From Methylocystis sp. (GTDB taxonomy: Bacteria > Pseudomonadota > Alphaproteobacteria > Rhizobiales > Beijerinckiaceae): a stretch of 38,072 bases of DNA. Within the stretch, counting starts at the first letter, position 1; each line of letters opens with the position of its first letter. The translations under genes and the position numbers were made by a program. Shown here in pieces: positions 30,380 to 36,905 of the stretch. Under the pieces are notes generated by a model. That model ran no database searches. It saw nothing but the letters and a program-made list of their open reading frames with translations, and was not told the DNA's origin. The stretch covers positions 1 through 38,072 of the forward strand of contig JALHNR010000004.1 of NCBI GenBank assembly GCA_022843525.1, read 5' to 3'.

Positions 30380-31279
30380 TTAGGCTGCTTGGAGAACAGC
30401 CTCCAGCTTCGCGACGATGGGGGCATCCGTCAGCGCGAAGATCGGGTTCTTCTCGGATCCGGAACGCGACACGACCCCGAGGTCGACCAGTGCCTGCATC
30501 GTGGAGGAGGCCTGGGTGGGCGCGGTCGAGGCGCTGACCGTGTGGCGAATCAAGAGGTTCTCGATCGCCTTGTTGGTCAGACGGATCTTGTCACTCACCG
30601 CGGCTTTCGCCACATCCATCGTGAAGGCATGCGCCGAACGCCGCATCTTGAAGAGGCTGCGCATGATGGCGTTGTTGACGGCGTTGTTGATGGCTCCGCC
30701 ACTGACCCCATAGAGGACATCGGCGAGCTTGCCGAGGGCGTAGACGTTGTAGCGCTTGCTGCCTTGCACCGAGCGGTTGATCTGCGCCTCGTTGAAGCCA
30801 GCGACCAGCATCGCCGCGGTCGCACGCTTGGTGGCGAGCTGGGCACGCGCCTTCTTCAGAGTGCGCTGGATGTTGTCGGAGCCGCCGATCAGTTCGTAGG
30901 CAGCACGATCATCCATCGCTTGCGCCACGCTCATGACGCCGAGGTCGATGGCATCCTGGCTGATCTCGGACAACGCCTTGTCCCAGCTCGAAGCATCGGC
31001 CGGCACCGTCACGGCCTGCGGAGCTTCGACTGCCTCGGCCGGCGCCTCGATCACCTCGATCGCCGAGGTAACCTGGTCGCTGGCCTCGAGGATCTGAACT
31101 GCCTGGTCCAGCTCGGCTTCGGTGATCATGCCGATCTCCTCGGTGGTCAGCGTGTCGGCCAGCGCCTCGTTGAGGAGTGCGTCGCCGAGCGTCTCGATCG
31201 CCATCATGTGGATCGCCTCGTTGGCCTCGGTCTCGATGGCAGCAACGGCGGTCTTGGTCAGCTTGGATTTCTTGGCCAT
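30380..31279 (-). CDS. Large early protein of unknown function
   Basis: 299 residues. The N-terminal 90 are acidic, Ala/Glu-rich and helical (EAPAEAVEAPQAVTVPADAS). The middle has RTLKKARAQLATKRATAAML, and GGAINNAVNNAIMRSLFKMR follows. The C-terminus (MQALVDLGVVSRSGSEKNPI, FALTDAPI) looks like a winged-helix end. It is the only gene between leader element 4 and a strong terminator, so it is probably highly and separately expressed. The ATG at 31279 follows the leader; longer upstream frames run through non-coding DNA. Confidence 0.75.
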   Translation of the reverse strand: MAKKSKLTKTAVAAIETEANEAIHMMAIETLGDALLNEALADTLTTEEIGMITEAELDQAVQILEASDQVTSAIEVIEAPAEAVEAPQAVTVPADASSWDKALSEISQDAIDLGVMSVAQAMDDRAAYELIGGSDNIQRTLKKARAQLATKRATAAMLVAGFNEAQINRSVQGSKRYNVYALGKLADVLYGVSGGAINNAVNNAIMRSLFKMRRSAHAFTMDVAKAAVSDKIRLTNKAIENLLIRHTVSASTAPTQASSTMQALVDLGVVSRSGSEKNPIFALTDAPIVAKLEAVLQAA

Positions 31280-31297
31280 TTGGGTGTCTCTCGCTGT

Positions 31298-31358
31298 TGT
31301 GCGCGCAAGATTGCGTCGCAAAGAGACAATCGCACAGCAATTTATGGAATACGGCTGG
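31298..31358 (-). promoter_or_regulatory. Start-associated leader element 4
   Basis: Box 1 CCAGCCGTATTCC (31346-31358), nine bases, then TGTGCGATTGTC (31336-31325). TGTGCG and CGCACA (31298-31303 with 31331-31336) pair, with a longer loop than in the other copies. Confidence 0.78.
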
Positions 31359-31431
31359 CAAGGGATGGGAGACCTGTAGGCGATGGACCGCTGGAGCGAC
31401 CTGGCGGATCCCGGCCATGGCAAGGCCTCTC

Positions 31432-31583
31432 GCACCCGGAAGTGTGCCACGGTTCGCCTCACTCCCGCTAAGATATAAGTTAAAAGAAGAAGTAAGTAAT
31501 AGTGACAGCGAGGACACGGAAATGGAAATCGCTCCGGGAGCGGAAAACCATGGCCTGCCAAGGAGAAGGTCACTTCCGGGTGC
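31432..31583. repeat. Complex inverted-repeat element, copy B
   Basis: GCACCCGGAAGTG (31432-31444) and CACTTCCGGGTGC (31571-31583) are exact 13-base inverses. Between them lies AGTGACAGCGAGGAC then ACGGAAATG (31501-31524), nearly identical to the right arm of copy A at 18.3 kb, preceded as there by an AT-rich run (AAGTAAGTAAT). Confidence 0.65.
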
Positions 31584-31740
31584 GGGAAGCGTCCTTGGTG
31601 AATGCTCCCACGCTGCCTGGTGGCTTTCGCCACGGATCGTTCCCACGTTCGGTCAGTCGGGATTGTCTACCGGTTTCAGGATTCAGGAAATTGATGGCGT
31701 TTCACGGCCTTGGTCGATGATGGCAAAAGCGCGTTGTGGG

Positions 31741-32050
31741 TAGATGTCGAGCCTGCCCGCCTTCTCGTCTCTCTTTCTCTTCCCCTATTACGCTCTCTCC
31801 CCGTCTATGCGCTCTCGTGGTCGTTCGCGTGTCTCTTGGCTCTGTTCGGTGTCATGTGGTGCTCTACGTCTCTCTGTGCTCTCCGTGGTCGTTTTGAGGG
31901 TCGATTTGATATGTATTGGATGCGACCGTTGTTGAGCTTTTGGTGTTTTGAGCTTGTTGGTCTGTTCTACGTCGGGATTGTCGTCGGTGCGCTTGGTCTC
32001 TCTCGTCTGAATTTGGGCGCTCGGGTCTAGGTTGTGCTTGGTCGTCTGAA
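31741..32050. other. Adenine-depleted, thymine-rich block
   Basis: In 31741-32040 I count 22 A in 300 bases (about 7 percent) on the plus strand, while T is near 38 percent. The minus strand is correspondingly T-poor and A-rich. No gene explains the bias. Confidence 0.75.
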
Positions 32051-32183
32051 TTTTGGGGTTTGATTTTCGGGTTCCCGCTGATCTTGTTTCTACCGAAAAT
32101 TTTTCCTGAGAACCTTTTGTGAAACAAAATGGAAACATAATTCCTATTGCATAAGCGATTAAACACCTGTTTCGATTGATGGA

Positions 32184-32272
32184 GTGAAATCGACCTGAAA
32201 TCGGAACTTGCTGCTCCGGGCCATGGTGATTGGCTAAAATGAAATCGGAACTGAGGTGTGTGAAATCGACCT
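32184..32272 (+). repeat. Four iteron-like direct repeats
   Basis: The core TGAAATCG occurs four times in two sequence types: GTGAAATCGACCT at 32184-32196 and 32260-32272, and TGAAATCGGAACT at 32196-32208 and 32240-32252. All are in the same direction. Confidence 0.7.
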
Positions 32273-32295
32273 ACTCGCTTAGAGGTTGCGGTTGG

Positions 32296-32325
32296 AAGCC
32301 TACCGGAGCGGCACCTGGTAGGCTT
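32296..32325. terminator. Hairpin downstream of the lysis-type genes
   Basis: AAGCCTACC (32296-32304) and GGTAGGCTT (32317-32325) pair perfectly with a 12-base loop. It lies five bases after the 32330 stop but lacks a T run on the minus strand, so termination is uncertain. Confidence 0.5.
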
Positions 32326-32329
32326 GTTG

Positions 32330-32596
32330 CTATGACCTGGACGTGGTTTCGAGGCCGGCCCTGCGCTCGGTTTGTCTGATGATAGCCTTCACGGCACTGT
32401 AGGCTTCGGCTGCGGCCTCCTGGGCCGCCTGTCTTGCGGCCTCGGTGGCGACCTCGTTCGAGACCAGACTCTTGGGCTCCTGGTTCGGCCGCGGTCGCTT
32501 CTCGGCCCAGGGCTTACGGATGAAGAGGCCCGTGCCGATTACCAAGGCCGCGGTGATCAGCGGCATGGCGAGAGCGATTGCTTGGTTAGTGGTCAT
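32330..32596 (-). CDS. Small N-terminally anchored membrane protein, possible spanin or holin partner
   Basis: 88 residues: one N-terminal membrane span (IALAMPLITAALVIGTGLFI) followed by a basic and then helical, charged cytoplasmic or periplasmic domain (ATEAARQAAQEAAAEAYSAV). AGGAGG lies before the ATG, which overlaps the holin-like stop in ATGA. The shape resembles an inner-membrane spanin, though it is shorter than most. Confidence 0.6.
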   Translation of the reverse strand: MTTNQAIALAMPLITAALVIGTGLFIRKPWAEKRPRPNQEPKSLVSNEVATEAARQAAQEAAAEAYSAVKAIIRQTERRAGLETTSRS

Positions 32597-33049
32597 TTGA
32601 GACCTCCTAAAATCCACTGGCCAGTCAAATGTAGGATCAAACCGGTTCCAAGGCAAATAACGGCTCCGATACCGATCAGGCCTTGGTCGGCGCCGGCGGG
32701 CAGGATCCCGTAGATGAACTGGGCGGTCGGCAGAAAGGTTCCGACCGTGATGACGGCCGTGGCGATGGTATTGGCCCAAGTGGCGACCAGCTTGAGCCGT
32801 TCGTTGCGTCTGTCGTCGTCGGTCATCATCCCCAGGTTCCGTAGCTCGGATTGTCCCTATAGGGTTTCGTTCGCGGTCAAGATACTCCCGAATATTCCAC
32901 AAGACCGCGAGAATGTCGCCACGCCGGCCGATAGGCCAGTGGTCGCAATTGTAATGAACCCACTCCCTAGCCTCGGTGTGGCTCGGAATCCAGCCACTGC
33001 TGTCGATCAGCTCCCAAGCAACGTTCTCGGGGCTGTCGCCGTCCTTCAC
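32330..33049 (-). CDS. Trp-rich protein whose frame stays open through the holin-like gene
   Basis: A GTG at 33049 overlaps the upstream TGA (GTGA) after GGCGGGA. The first 80 codons look genuinely coding: MKDGDSPENVAWELIDSSGW, THTEAR-like IPSHTEAREWVHYNCDHWPI and LAVLWNIREYLDRERN. The frame then passes without a stop through the holin-like gene in another frame, where it turns into Arg/His/Pro-rich sequence, and ends in phase with the 32596 gene. Either the protein has a 70-residue overlapping extension fused to the membrane protein, or a frameshift or sequence error hides its true end. Function unknown. Confidence 0.4.
   Translation of the reverse strand: MKDGDSPENVAWELIDSSGWIPSHTEAREWVHYNCDHWPIGRRGDILAVLWNIREYLDRERNPIGTIRATEPGDDDRRRQTQRTAQAGRHLGQYHRHGRHHGRNLSADRPVHLRDPARRRRPRPDRYRSRYLPWNRFDPTFDWPVDFRRSQMTTNQAIALAMPLITAALVIGTGLFIRKPWAEKRPRPNQEPKSLVSNEVATEAARQAAQEAAAEAYSAVKAIIRQTERRAGLETTSRS
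32593..32829 (-). CDS. Holin-like protein
   Basis: 78 residues with a charged start (MMTDDDRRNERLKLVATWAN), then at least two membrane spans (ATAVITVGTFLPTAQFIYGI; GLIGIGAVICLGTGLILHL) joined by a short turn. Size and layout fit a class II holin. It is followed in ATGA overlap by a second small membrane protein. The lysin candidate lies far away in the tail operon, so the assignment rests on topology. Confidence 0.6.
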   Translation of the reverse strand: MMTDDDRRNERLKLVATWANTIATAVITVGTFLPTAQFIYGILPAGADQGLIGIGAVICLGTGLILHLTGQWILGGLK

Positions 33050-33297
33050 GGTCCCGCCAAGATAGCTTCGAGCCGATGTTTCATGCGAGCGACCAGAATT
33101 CTCGCACTGGTCAGCTCCGACTCGCACTCGGCGGCGACATCGGACGCTTTCTCGCGGTATTCCGGCATCAGTGCTTCGAGCGAGGCTATGTCCTTTTCGG
33201 CCATTTCGATCATGTGTCGAAAGGTCGTGCGATCATCGAGCGTTGCGCCGTATTGTTCGAACCACGGTCGCACCTGATTATTGACGACGGGAAGCAT
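33046..33297 (-). CDS. Hypothetical coiled-coil protein
   Basis: 83 residues, mostly helical: HMIEMAEKDIASLEALMPEY, then AAECESELTSARILVARMKH. GGAGAG precedes the ATG. It is part of the eight-gene unit from leader element 3. Confidence 0.6.
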   Translation of the reverse strand: MLPVVNNQVRPWFEQYGATLDDRTTFRHMIEMAEKDIASLEALMPEYREKASDVAAECESELTSARILVARMKHRLEAILAGP

Positions 33298-33299
33298 AG

Positions 33300-33506
33300 C
33301 TATTCTCTCCTCCGTTTTGCAGCCGCGCTCAATTTAGCGCGGGTCTCGGCCGTAGGTGACATTCGCTGGCGCTTGGCCTGGTCCGGGCCGCGCCCGCGCC
33401 GCGCCACGATATCCGGGGCGGTGTAGTCCGCGATCGTAGCGCGGCGCCGCTGTGTCAGCACCAGATGGTCCTGCTTCATGACCGCCTTAAGCTGAGCTTC
33501 GGTCAT
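33300..33506 (-). CDS. Small very basic protein
   Basis: 68 residues, rich in Arg and Lys (LTQRRRATIADYTAPDIVAR, RGRGPDQAKRQRMSP, AAAKRRRE), suggesting nucleic-acid binding. Its ATG overlaps the preceding stop in ATGA. Confidence 0.6.
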   Translation of the reverse strand: MTEAQLKAVMKQDHLVLTQRRRATIADYTAPDIVARRGRGPDQAKRQRMSPTAETRAKLSAAAKRRRE

Positions 33507-33667
33507 TGCTGCCTCATCCAGTCGAGCCGTGCGAGCGCCTGCTTGATGTAGGCGGCGGCGTGGCGTTCAACACCTGTTGGCTGTTGACTCAATAGCTCCA
33601 GAAGCGCGGTGAGATCCCGCTCGCGCTCCAGGCGATCGACGGTGTCTTTCAGAGCCGACTCGGTCAT
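33503..33667 (-). CDS. Small helical protein
   Basis: 54 residues: MTESALKDTVDRLERERDLT, ALLELLSQQPTGVERH and AAAYIKQALARLDWMRQQ. Both ends overlap neighbours through ATGA, which is strong support for a real gene although it is short. Confidence 0.65.
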   Translation of the reverse strand: MTESALKDTVDRLERERDLTALLELLSQQPTGVERHAAAYIKQALARLDWMRQQ

Positions 33668-33957
33668 GTCGCCACTCCTCCCCTTCTCGGGTGCTGCACT
33701 AACGCGTAGATGTCGAACTCCTGGCGATTTTTCGCCATCGCCGCGCCGATGTTGAGATCCTGGATCACATCCTGGACATATTCCTCGGCGCGGCGCCCGT
33801 GCGCAAGATCGCCGTTTCCGCCGATATTCACGCCACAGACCGACTCGAATTTGACCCGAAGGATCGCCTCGACCTCGATGAACGTGGCGCGGTCATTCTC
33901 CTTGCGGATTCGGATTGTTTTGCCGTTTTTACCCCTGATATCGACGTGAAACGGCAC
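33664..33957 (-). CDS. Hypothetical protein
   Basis: 97 residues starting with GTG at 33957, immediately after the upstream TGA. It has a basic N-terminus (DIRGKNGKTIRIRKENDRA), FESVCGVNIGGNGDLAHGRR and a helical EEYVQDVIQDLNIGAAM. Unknown family. Confidence 0.6.
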   Translation of the reverse strand: MPFHVDIRGKNGKTIRIRKENDRATFIEVEAILRVKFESVCGVNIGGNGDLAHGRRAEEYVQDVIQDLNIGAAMAKNRQEFDIYALVQHPRRGGVAT

Positions 33958-34395
33958 TCAGGCACCCCCTACGCACATGGCGACGTAGCCCTCACCCTGC
34001 GCGCCGCTCTCGCGGAAGTCGACCTCGGCGTGACCAGGGAACTTCTCCTGAAGCCAGATATTCACCGCTTTGGCGAACTCAGGCGTCACGAACCAGCTGC
34101 CGTGGACCGTCTCACAGGTCTGAAGGTGGAGTTCGACGTGCCCATCCGAAAACACCTCGCGTTCGACCTCGAAGATGTTCCCAGATTCGCCATTCTGGAA
34201 CGTGCCGATCTTTGTAATTTCGGGATCCTCGCTGTCCAGATCGATATCGACCTCTTTGTCGCAGCCCTCGGCCAGCACCTTGAACACGGTGCCCCTGCTC
34301 TGAGGGTCGAGCATGATGCGGTGCGCCGCGCGCGCGGCTTCGAGCGGCGAATTTGCGTCCAGCTCGATGGTCCAGGAAATGAGGTATTCGGTCAT
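33958..34395 (-). CDS. Hypothetical early protein
   Basis: 145 residues, acidic. The first part (MTEYLISWTIELDANSPLEA, ARAAHRIMLDPQSRGTVFKV) resembles short phage proteins with a strand-helix-strand unit; the last part has FVTPEFAKAVNIWLQEKFPG. It is the first gene after leader element 3, with GGAG before the ATG. Confidence 0.65.
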   Translation of the reverse strand: MTEYLISWTIELDANSPLEAARAAHRIMLDPQSRGTVFKVLAEGCDKEVDIDLDSEDPEITKIGTFQNGESGNIFEVEREVFSDGHVELHLQTCETVHGSWFVTPEFAKAVNIWLQEKFPGHAEVDFRESGAQGEGYVAMCVGGA

Positions 34396-34408
34396 TGTGT
34401 TCTCCGTG

Positions 34409-34461
34409 TTGTGCGCTGCTGATGACAGACAATCGCACAACGCTGTGAGGATTGCGGCTGG
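34409..34461 (-). promoter_or_regulatory. Start-associated leader element 3
   Basis: Box 1 CCAGCCGCAATCC (34449-34461), then TTGTGCGATTGTC (34440-34428). TTGTGCG (34409-34415) pairs with CGCACAA (34434-34440). Box 1 starts five bases after the stop of the upstream gene. Confidence 0.8.
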
Positions 34462-34466
34462 AGCGA

Positions 34467-34886
34467 TCAGGCGGCTTCTGCGAAGGCCGGCGCCTCGGCG
34501 CGCTTGTAGGCTTCCGACTGGGCTTCCCAGTAGGCTTTGTCGAGACGCTTGGTCTCAGTGGCGACACCGAGGTCTTGCAGCGGCAGCTCGGCGTGACCCC
34601 CATGCTGGAACAGGTAGTTGCGGATCACCGCGGCGACGAGCTGGTTGTAGACGTCGCCTTGAAGCAACAGTTGCTCGACGGTGTAGCGTGTGAGATCGAG
34701 GTAGCTCGCGGTCTTGATGAGATTCTTGAACGGCGAATTACCGCGGTATGTCAGACGGATCGCGCGCCTCTTCGTGCCGACCTCGTGGAGACGGACCTGG
34801 CCGGCCGCACGGTCATTGAGGTAGACGCGAACGCGGTCAGCAGCGAGGACCTCGAAGGCGATCTTGAAGGTGTTTTCGGTGGCCAT
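34467..34886 (-). CDS. Hypothetical early protein
   Basis: 139 residues: TFKIAFEVLAADRVRVYLND, RRAIRLTYRGNSPF and LDLTRYTVEQLLLQGDVYNQ. It is alone between leader elements 2 and 3. No domain recognised. Confidence 0.68.
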   Translation of the reverse strand: MATENTFKIAFEVLAADRVRVYLNDRAAGQVRLHEVGTKRRAIRLTYRGNSPFKNLIKTASYLDLTRYTVEQLLLQGDVYNQLVAAVIRNYLFQHGGHAELPLQDLGVATETKRLDKAYWEAQSEAYKRAEAPAFAEAA

Positions 34887-34911
34887 GTGGTTTTACGCTC
34901 TCTGTTGTCGT

Positions 34912-34955
34912 TGCGATGTGCATTTGTCGCATGTCACGAATTGGATTGCGGCTGG
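34912..34955 (-). promoter_or_regulatory. Start-associated leader element 2
   Basis: Box 1 CCAGCCGCAATCC (34943-34955), nine bases, then CATGCGACAAATG (34933-34921). TGCGA (34912-34916) pairs with TCGCA (34927-34931). The spacer 34956-35085 upstream holds no gene. Confidence 0.77.
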
Positions 34956-35085
34956 CGCGCGCTGGTAGATGTGCGGGTCTCTCCCCGCCTGTCACGCCTG
35001 CGCTGACGTTTACGCCAAGGGCTCTGCCGATCATCCTGCTCCGTCACCGGCCTAGTGATCGAACGCCCCTCGGGTGGCTCGGTGT

Positions 35086-35397
35086 CTACGCTGCGGCCTT
35101 CTTCGCCTCGGCGCGCAGCTTGGCGATGATCGCGGGCAGCGTCTGGGCGTCGGCAAACCAGGTGTTCTTGGGCAAAATCTGGATTTCGAAGCCTATCAGC
35201 GTCTCCAGCGGGATCATGTGGAACACGGCCCGGTCCTCGGCCTTGGCGTAGAGCATCGTGCCCTCGACCTGGATCGCCTTAACGAACACGGTCTCGCCGT
35301 TGCTCAGGCGCAGCGCCATGCTCTCAAAAAGCCTGCCCTGCTCGGCTGGGTCCAGCAGCTTGATGGCGTCGAGAAGTTCGTAGGTGGTGGATTTCAT
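35086..35397 (-). CDS. Hypothetical protein
   Basis: 103 residues: helical start (TTYELLDAIKLLDPAEQGRL), beta-rich centre (NGETVFVKAIQVEGTMLYAK, IPLETLIGFEIQILP) and a Lys/Ala-rich end. AAGGAG precedes the ATG. It is the last gene of the unit that begins at leader element 1. Confidence 0.65.
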   Translation of the reverse strand: MKSTTYELLDAIKLLDPAEQGRLFESMALRLSNGETVFVKAIQVEGTMLYAKAEDRAVFHMIPLETLIGFEIQILPKNTWFADAQTLPAIIAKLRAEAKKAAA

Positions 35398-35400
35398 GGG

Positions 35401-35946
35401 TCAGTTCTCCTTGGTTCGTGAGTGGATAATTCTCTCGGCGGTGAACAGCACGTTCCAGGCCCGCTCTTTCATCGCCGGTTCCGCCTTGATCATGGCATCG
35501 AGAAGCAGGCGCTTCTCGGCCAGGTAGGTCGGCGCGAAACTGTTGGCCTCGGGGTGATCGATAAAGGCGATGTCGCGGGTGTTGCAGATCAGATCCACGC
35601 ACTTGATGGTCTGGATCCTGCCGCAGCCGCCGGCGAGGTGCGCGCGGTCGAGCGCCTTGCGGTGAGCACGGTTACCCTCCCTCGGCCTGGAAACATCCGT
35701 CAGCCCGACCACCAGCCGCACCACCTCGTCTGGAAACTCGGCGCGCAGGTCGTTCTCGGTGACGTTCGTGTCCTCGATGGCGTCGTGCAGCCAGCCGGCC
35801 GCGACCATGAAGTCGAAATAGCCGCCTTCCTGCAGAATGAACGCGACGTCCCGCAGGTGGGTCCAATAGGGTAACCCGTCGTATTTGCGCTTCTGACCGC
35901 CGTGAGCCTCGATGGCGAAGTGGCGCGCTTTGGTGATGAGGTTCAC
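35401..35946 (-). CDS. Mesh1/SpoT-type HD hydrolase, probable (p)ppGpp hydrolase
   Basis: 181 residues with the HD_4 pattern of small alarmone hydrolases: EAHGGQKRKYDGLPYWTHLR (His15, His30), AGWLHDAIEDTNVTEND (His54-Asp55, Glu58-Asp59), and KCVDLICNTRD (Asp118). These supply the metal ligands and the ED catalytic pair of the RelA/SpoT HD domain. No synthetase or regulatory domain is present. It would remove ppGpp or related alarmones in the infected cell, easing the stringent response or a toxic small alarmone synthetase. The start is GTG at 35946 in a GTGA overlap. Confidence 0.85.
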   Translation of the reverse strand: MNLITKARHFAIEAHGGQKRKYDGLPYWTHLRDVAFILQEGGYFDFMVAAGWLHDAIEDTNVTENDLRAEFPDEVVRLVVGLTDVSRPREGNRAHRKALDRAHLAGGCGRIQTIKCVDLICNTRDIAFIDHPEANSFAPTYLAEKRLLLDAMIKAEPAMKERAWNVLFTAERIIHSRTKEN

Positions 35947-36338
35947 GCCGCTTCCTTCTTCAGGTAGACCCGCACGCGGTAGGCAGTGGGTTGATAGAGA
36001 CCGCGGTTCTTCCAGGGTTTCGGCGGCATGGCATGGCTGATATCGCCTTCGCCGACACGGTAGGCGTTGATGACAAAATCGGGATCGCGCCGTTTCACCA
36101 CCTTGAGAGACGCCACCTTTTCGTAGGGCGTCTCGATGATGGCTCGAATACCGCGAGCATCCTCATGACATTCGAACCAGACGGGTTCGCCGCCGAGGCC
36201 GGCCGCGCGCGGCGTCTCAACGATGGTCTCGCGCGTCTGCTCGCGATAGAGTGAGGCCAGCTCCTTGTAGGTCCAGCCGCGCTGCGACGACCAGTAAAGT
36301 CGACCGGTTCTTTGAACCTGGCTTGCCAAGATCCACAT
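35943..36338 (-). CDS. Hypothetical protein
   Basis: 131 residues. MWILASQVQRTGRLYWSSQR, then WTYKELASLYREQTRETIVE, an ECHEDARGIRAIIETP segment and a basic end (AYRVRVYLKKEAA). The ATG at 36338 forms TGATG with the stop of the 38-residue gene and has GGAG six bases upstream, so it is preferred to the GTG at 36350. Confidence 0.62.
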   Translation of the reverse strand: MWILASQVQRTGRLYWSSQRGWTYKELASLYREQTRETIVETPRAAGLGGEPVWFECHEDARGIRAIIETPYEKVASLKVVKRRDPDFVINAYRVGEGDISHAMPPKPWKNRGLYQPTAYRVRVYLKKEAA

Positions 36339-36454
36339 CAGAGTCTCCACTTTCGCCAGATGTTGATAATCAGGCTCTCTCGCTCGCCCTCATTGAGAAG
36401 ATCGAGCAGGATCAGGGCGGCGCTCCACGCCGCAATCAATTCCCAGGGCGGCAT
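36338..36454 (-). CDS. 38-residue membrane-type peptide
   Basis: MPPWELIAAWSAALILLDLL, then NEGERESLIINIWRKWRL. It has one short hydrophobic helix and a basic C-terminus. Both ends overlap neighbours as TGATG, which argues that it is a real coupled gene. Confidence 0.55.
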   Translation of the reverse strand: MPPWELIAAWSAALILLDLLNEGERESLIINIWRKWRL

Positions 36455-36660
36455 CAGCCTGTCCTCACAATGCGAATGGTAAACTGCGCGCCGCTCTCCA
36501 TGAAGAGAACGGGGTTGTTGGCGTCGGAGATATCGACGGTCGCGATCGCATCGGCGCCGCCGTATTCCGTCACGCCGTCGATGTGGGAGATAGCGTTGCC
36601 CTCCAGGTAGTCGCGGATGGCAAAGCCGATGTCCGATGTGAGGGTGCGGCGATTACTCAT
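36454..36660 (-). CDS. Hypothetical protein
   Basis: 68 residues: MSNRRTLTSDIGFAIRDYLE, GVTEYGGADAIATVDI and a beta-rich end (ESGAQFTIRIVRTG). The ATG at 36660 overlaps the upstream TGA in ATGA. Unknown function. Confidence 0.6.
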   Translation of the reverse strand: MSNRRTLTSDIGFAIRDYLEGNAISHIDGVTEYGGADAIATVDISDANNPVLFMESGAQFTIRIVRTG

Positions 36661-36905
36661 GACGCCGCCCCTTCCACTACGCATTCCTCGATCAGGTGCG
36701 ATTCGGCGTCGCCCCAGCGGTTGACCATGCCTTCAAAGTATTCCTCGACCAGCTGATCGTCGGCCGGCAGCGGCTTGCCGCTGAACTCGGTCGGCCACCA
36801 TTCCTTGCACCAGTCGAAAACAGCCTGGTCGCACAGCTCCTTGGTGGCGAACACGCGCGCGTTGACGCCGTGCTTGTGATCGATGACCAATACCCAGACC
36901 TTCAT
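36657..36905 (-). CDS. Hypothetical protein
   Basis: 82 residues: MKVWVLVIDHKHGVNARVFA, TKELCDQAVFDWCKEWWPTE and an acidic end. This style (strand, helix, strand) recurs in small phage early proteins. ATGA overlaps occur on both sides. Confidence 0.62.
   Translation of the reverse strand: MKVWVLVIDHKHGVNARVFATKELCDQAVFDWCKEWWPTEFSGKPLPADDQLVEEYFEGMVNRWGDAESHLIEECVVEGAAS

Larger units (their letters stand above)
31359..32329. other. Gene-free 970-bp region with repeats and strong strand bias
   Basis: No frame here looks like a typical gene. A plus frame from 31521 (73 codons, after GCGAGGAC) and Lys/Arg/Thr-rich minus frames at 31788-32166 are possible but unconvincing. It contains inverted-repeat copy B, an adenine-poor block, four iteron-like repeats and a hairpin, listed separately. 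It is the best candidate in the window for a replication origin or a non-coding RNA. Confidence 0.6.

Noticed and set aside
31710-32030. 106-codon hydrophobic plus-strand frame
   Set aside because: The hydrophobicity follows from the T-rich DNA (Phe, Leu, Val, Cys, Trp codons). No ribosome site is visible and no neighbour supports it.
31788-32166. Two minus-strand frames rich in Lys, Arg, Thr, Gln and Glu
   Set aside because: Their composition follows the A-rich strand; the frames overlap each other and have poorly spaced ribosome sites. They are not excluded but not supported.
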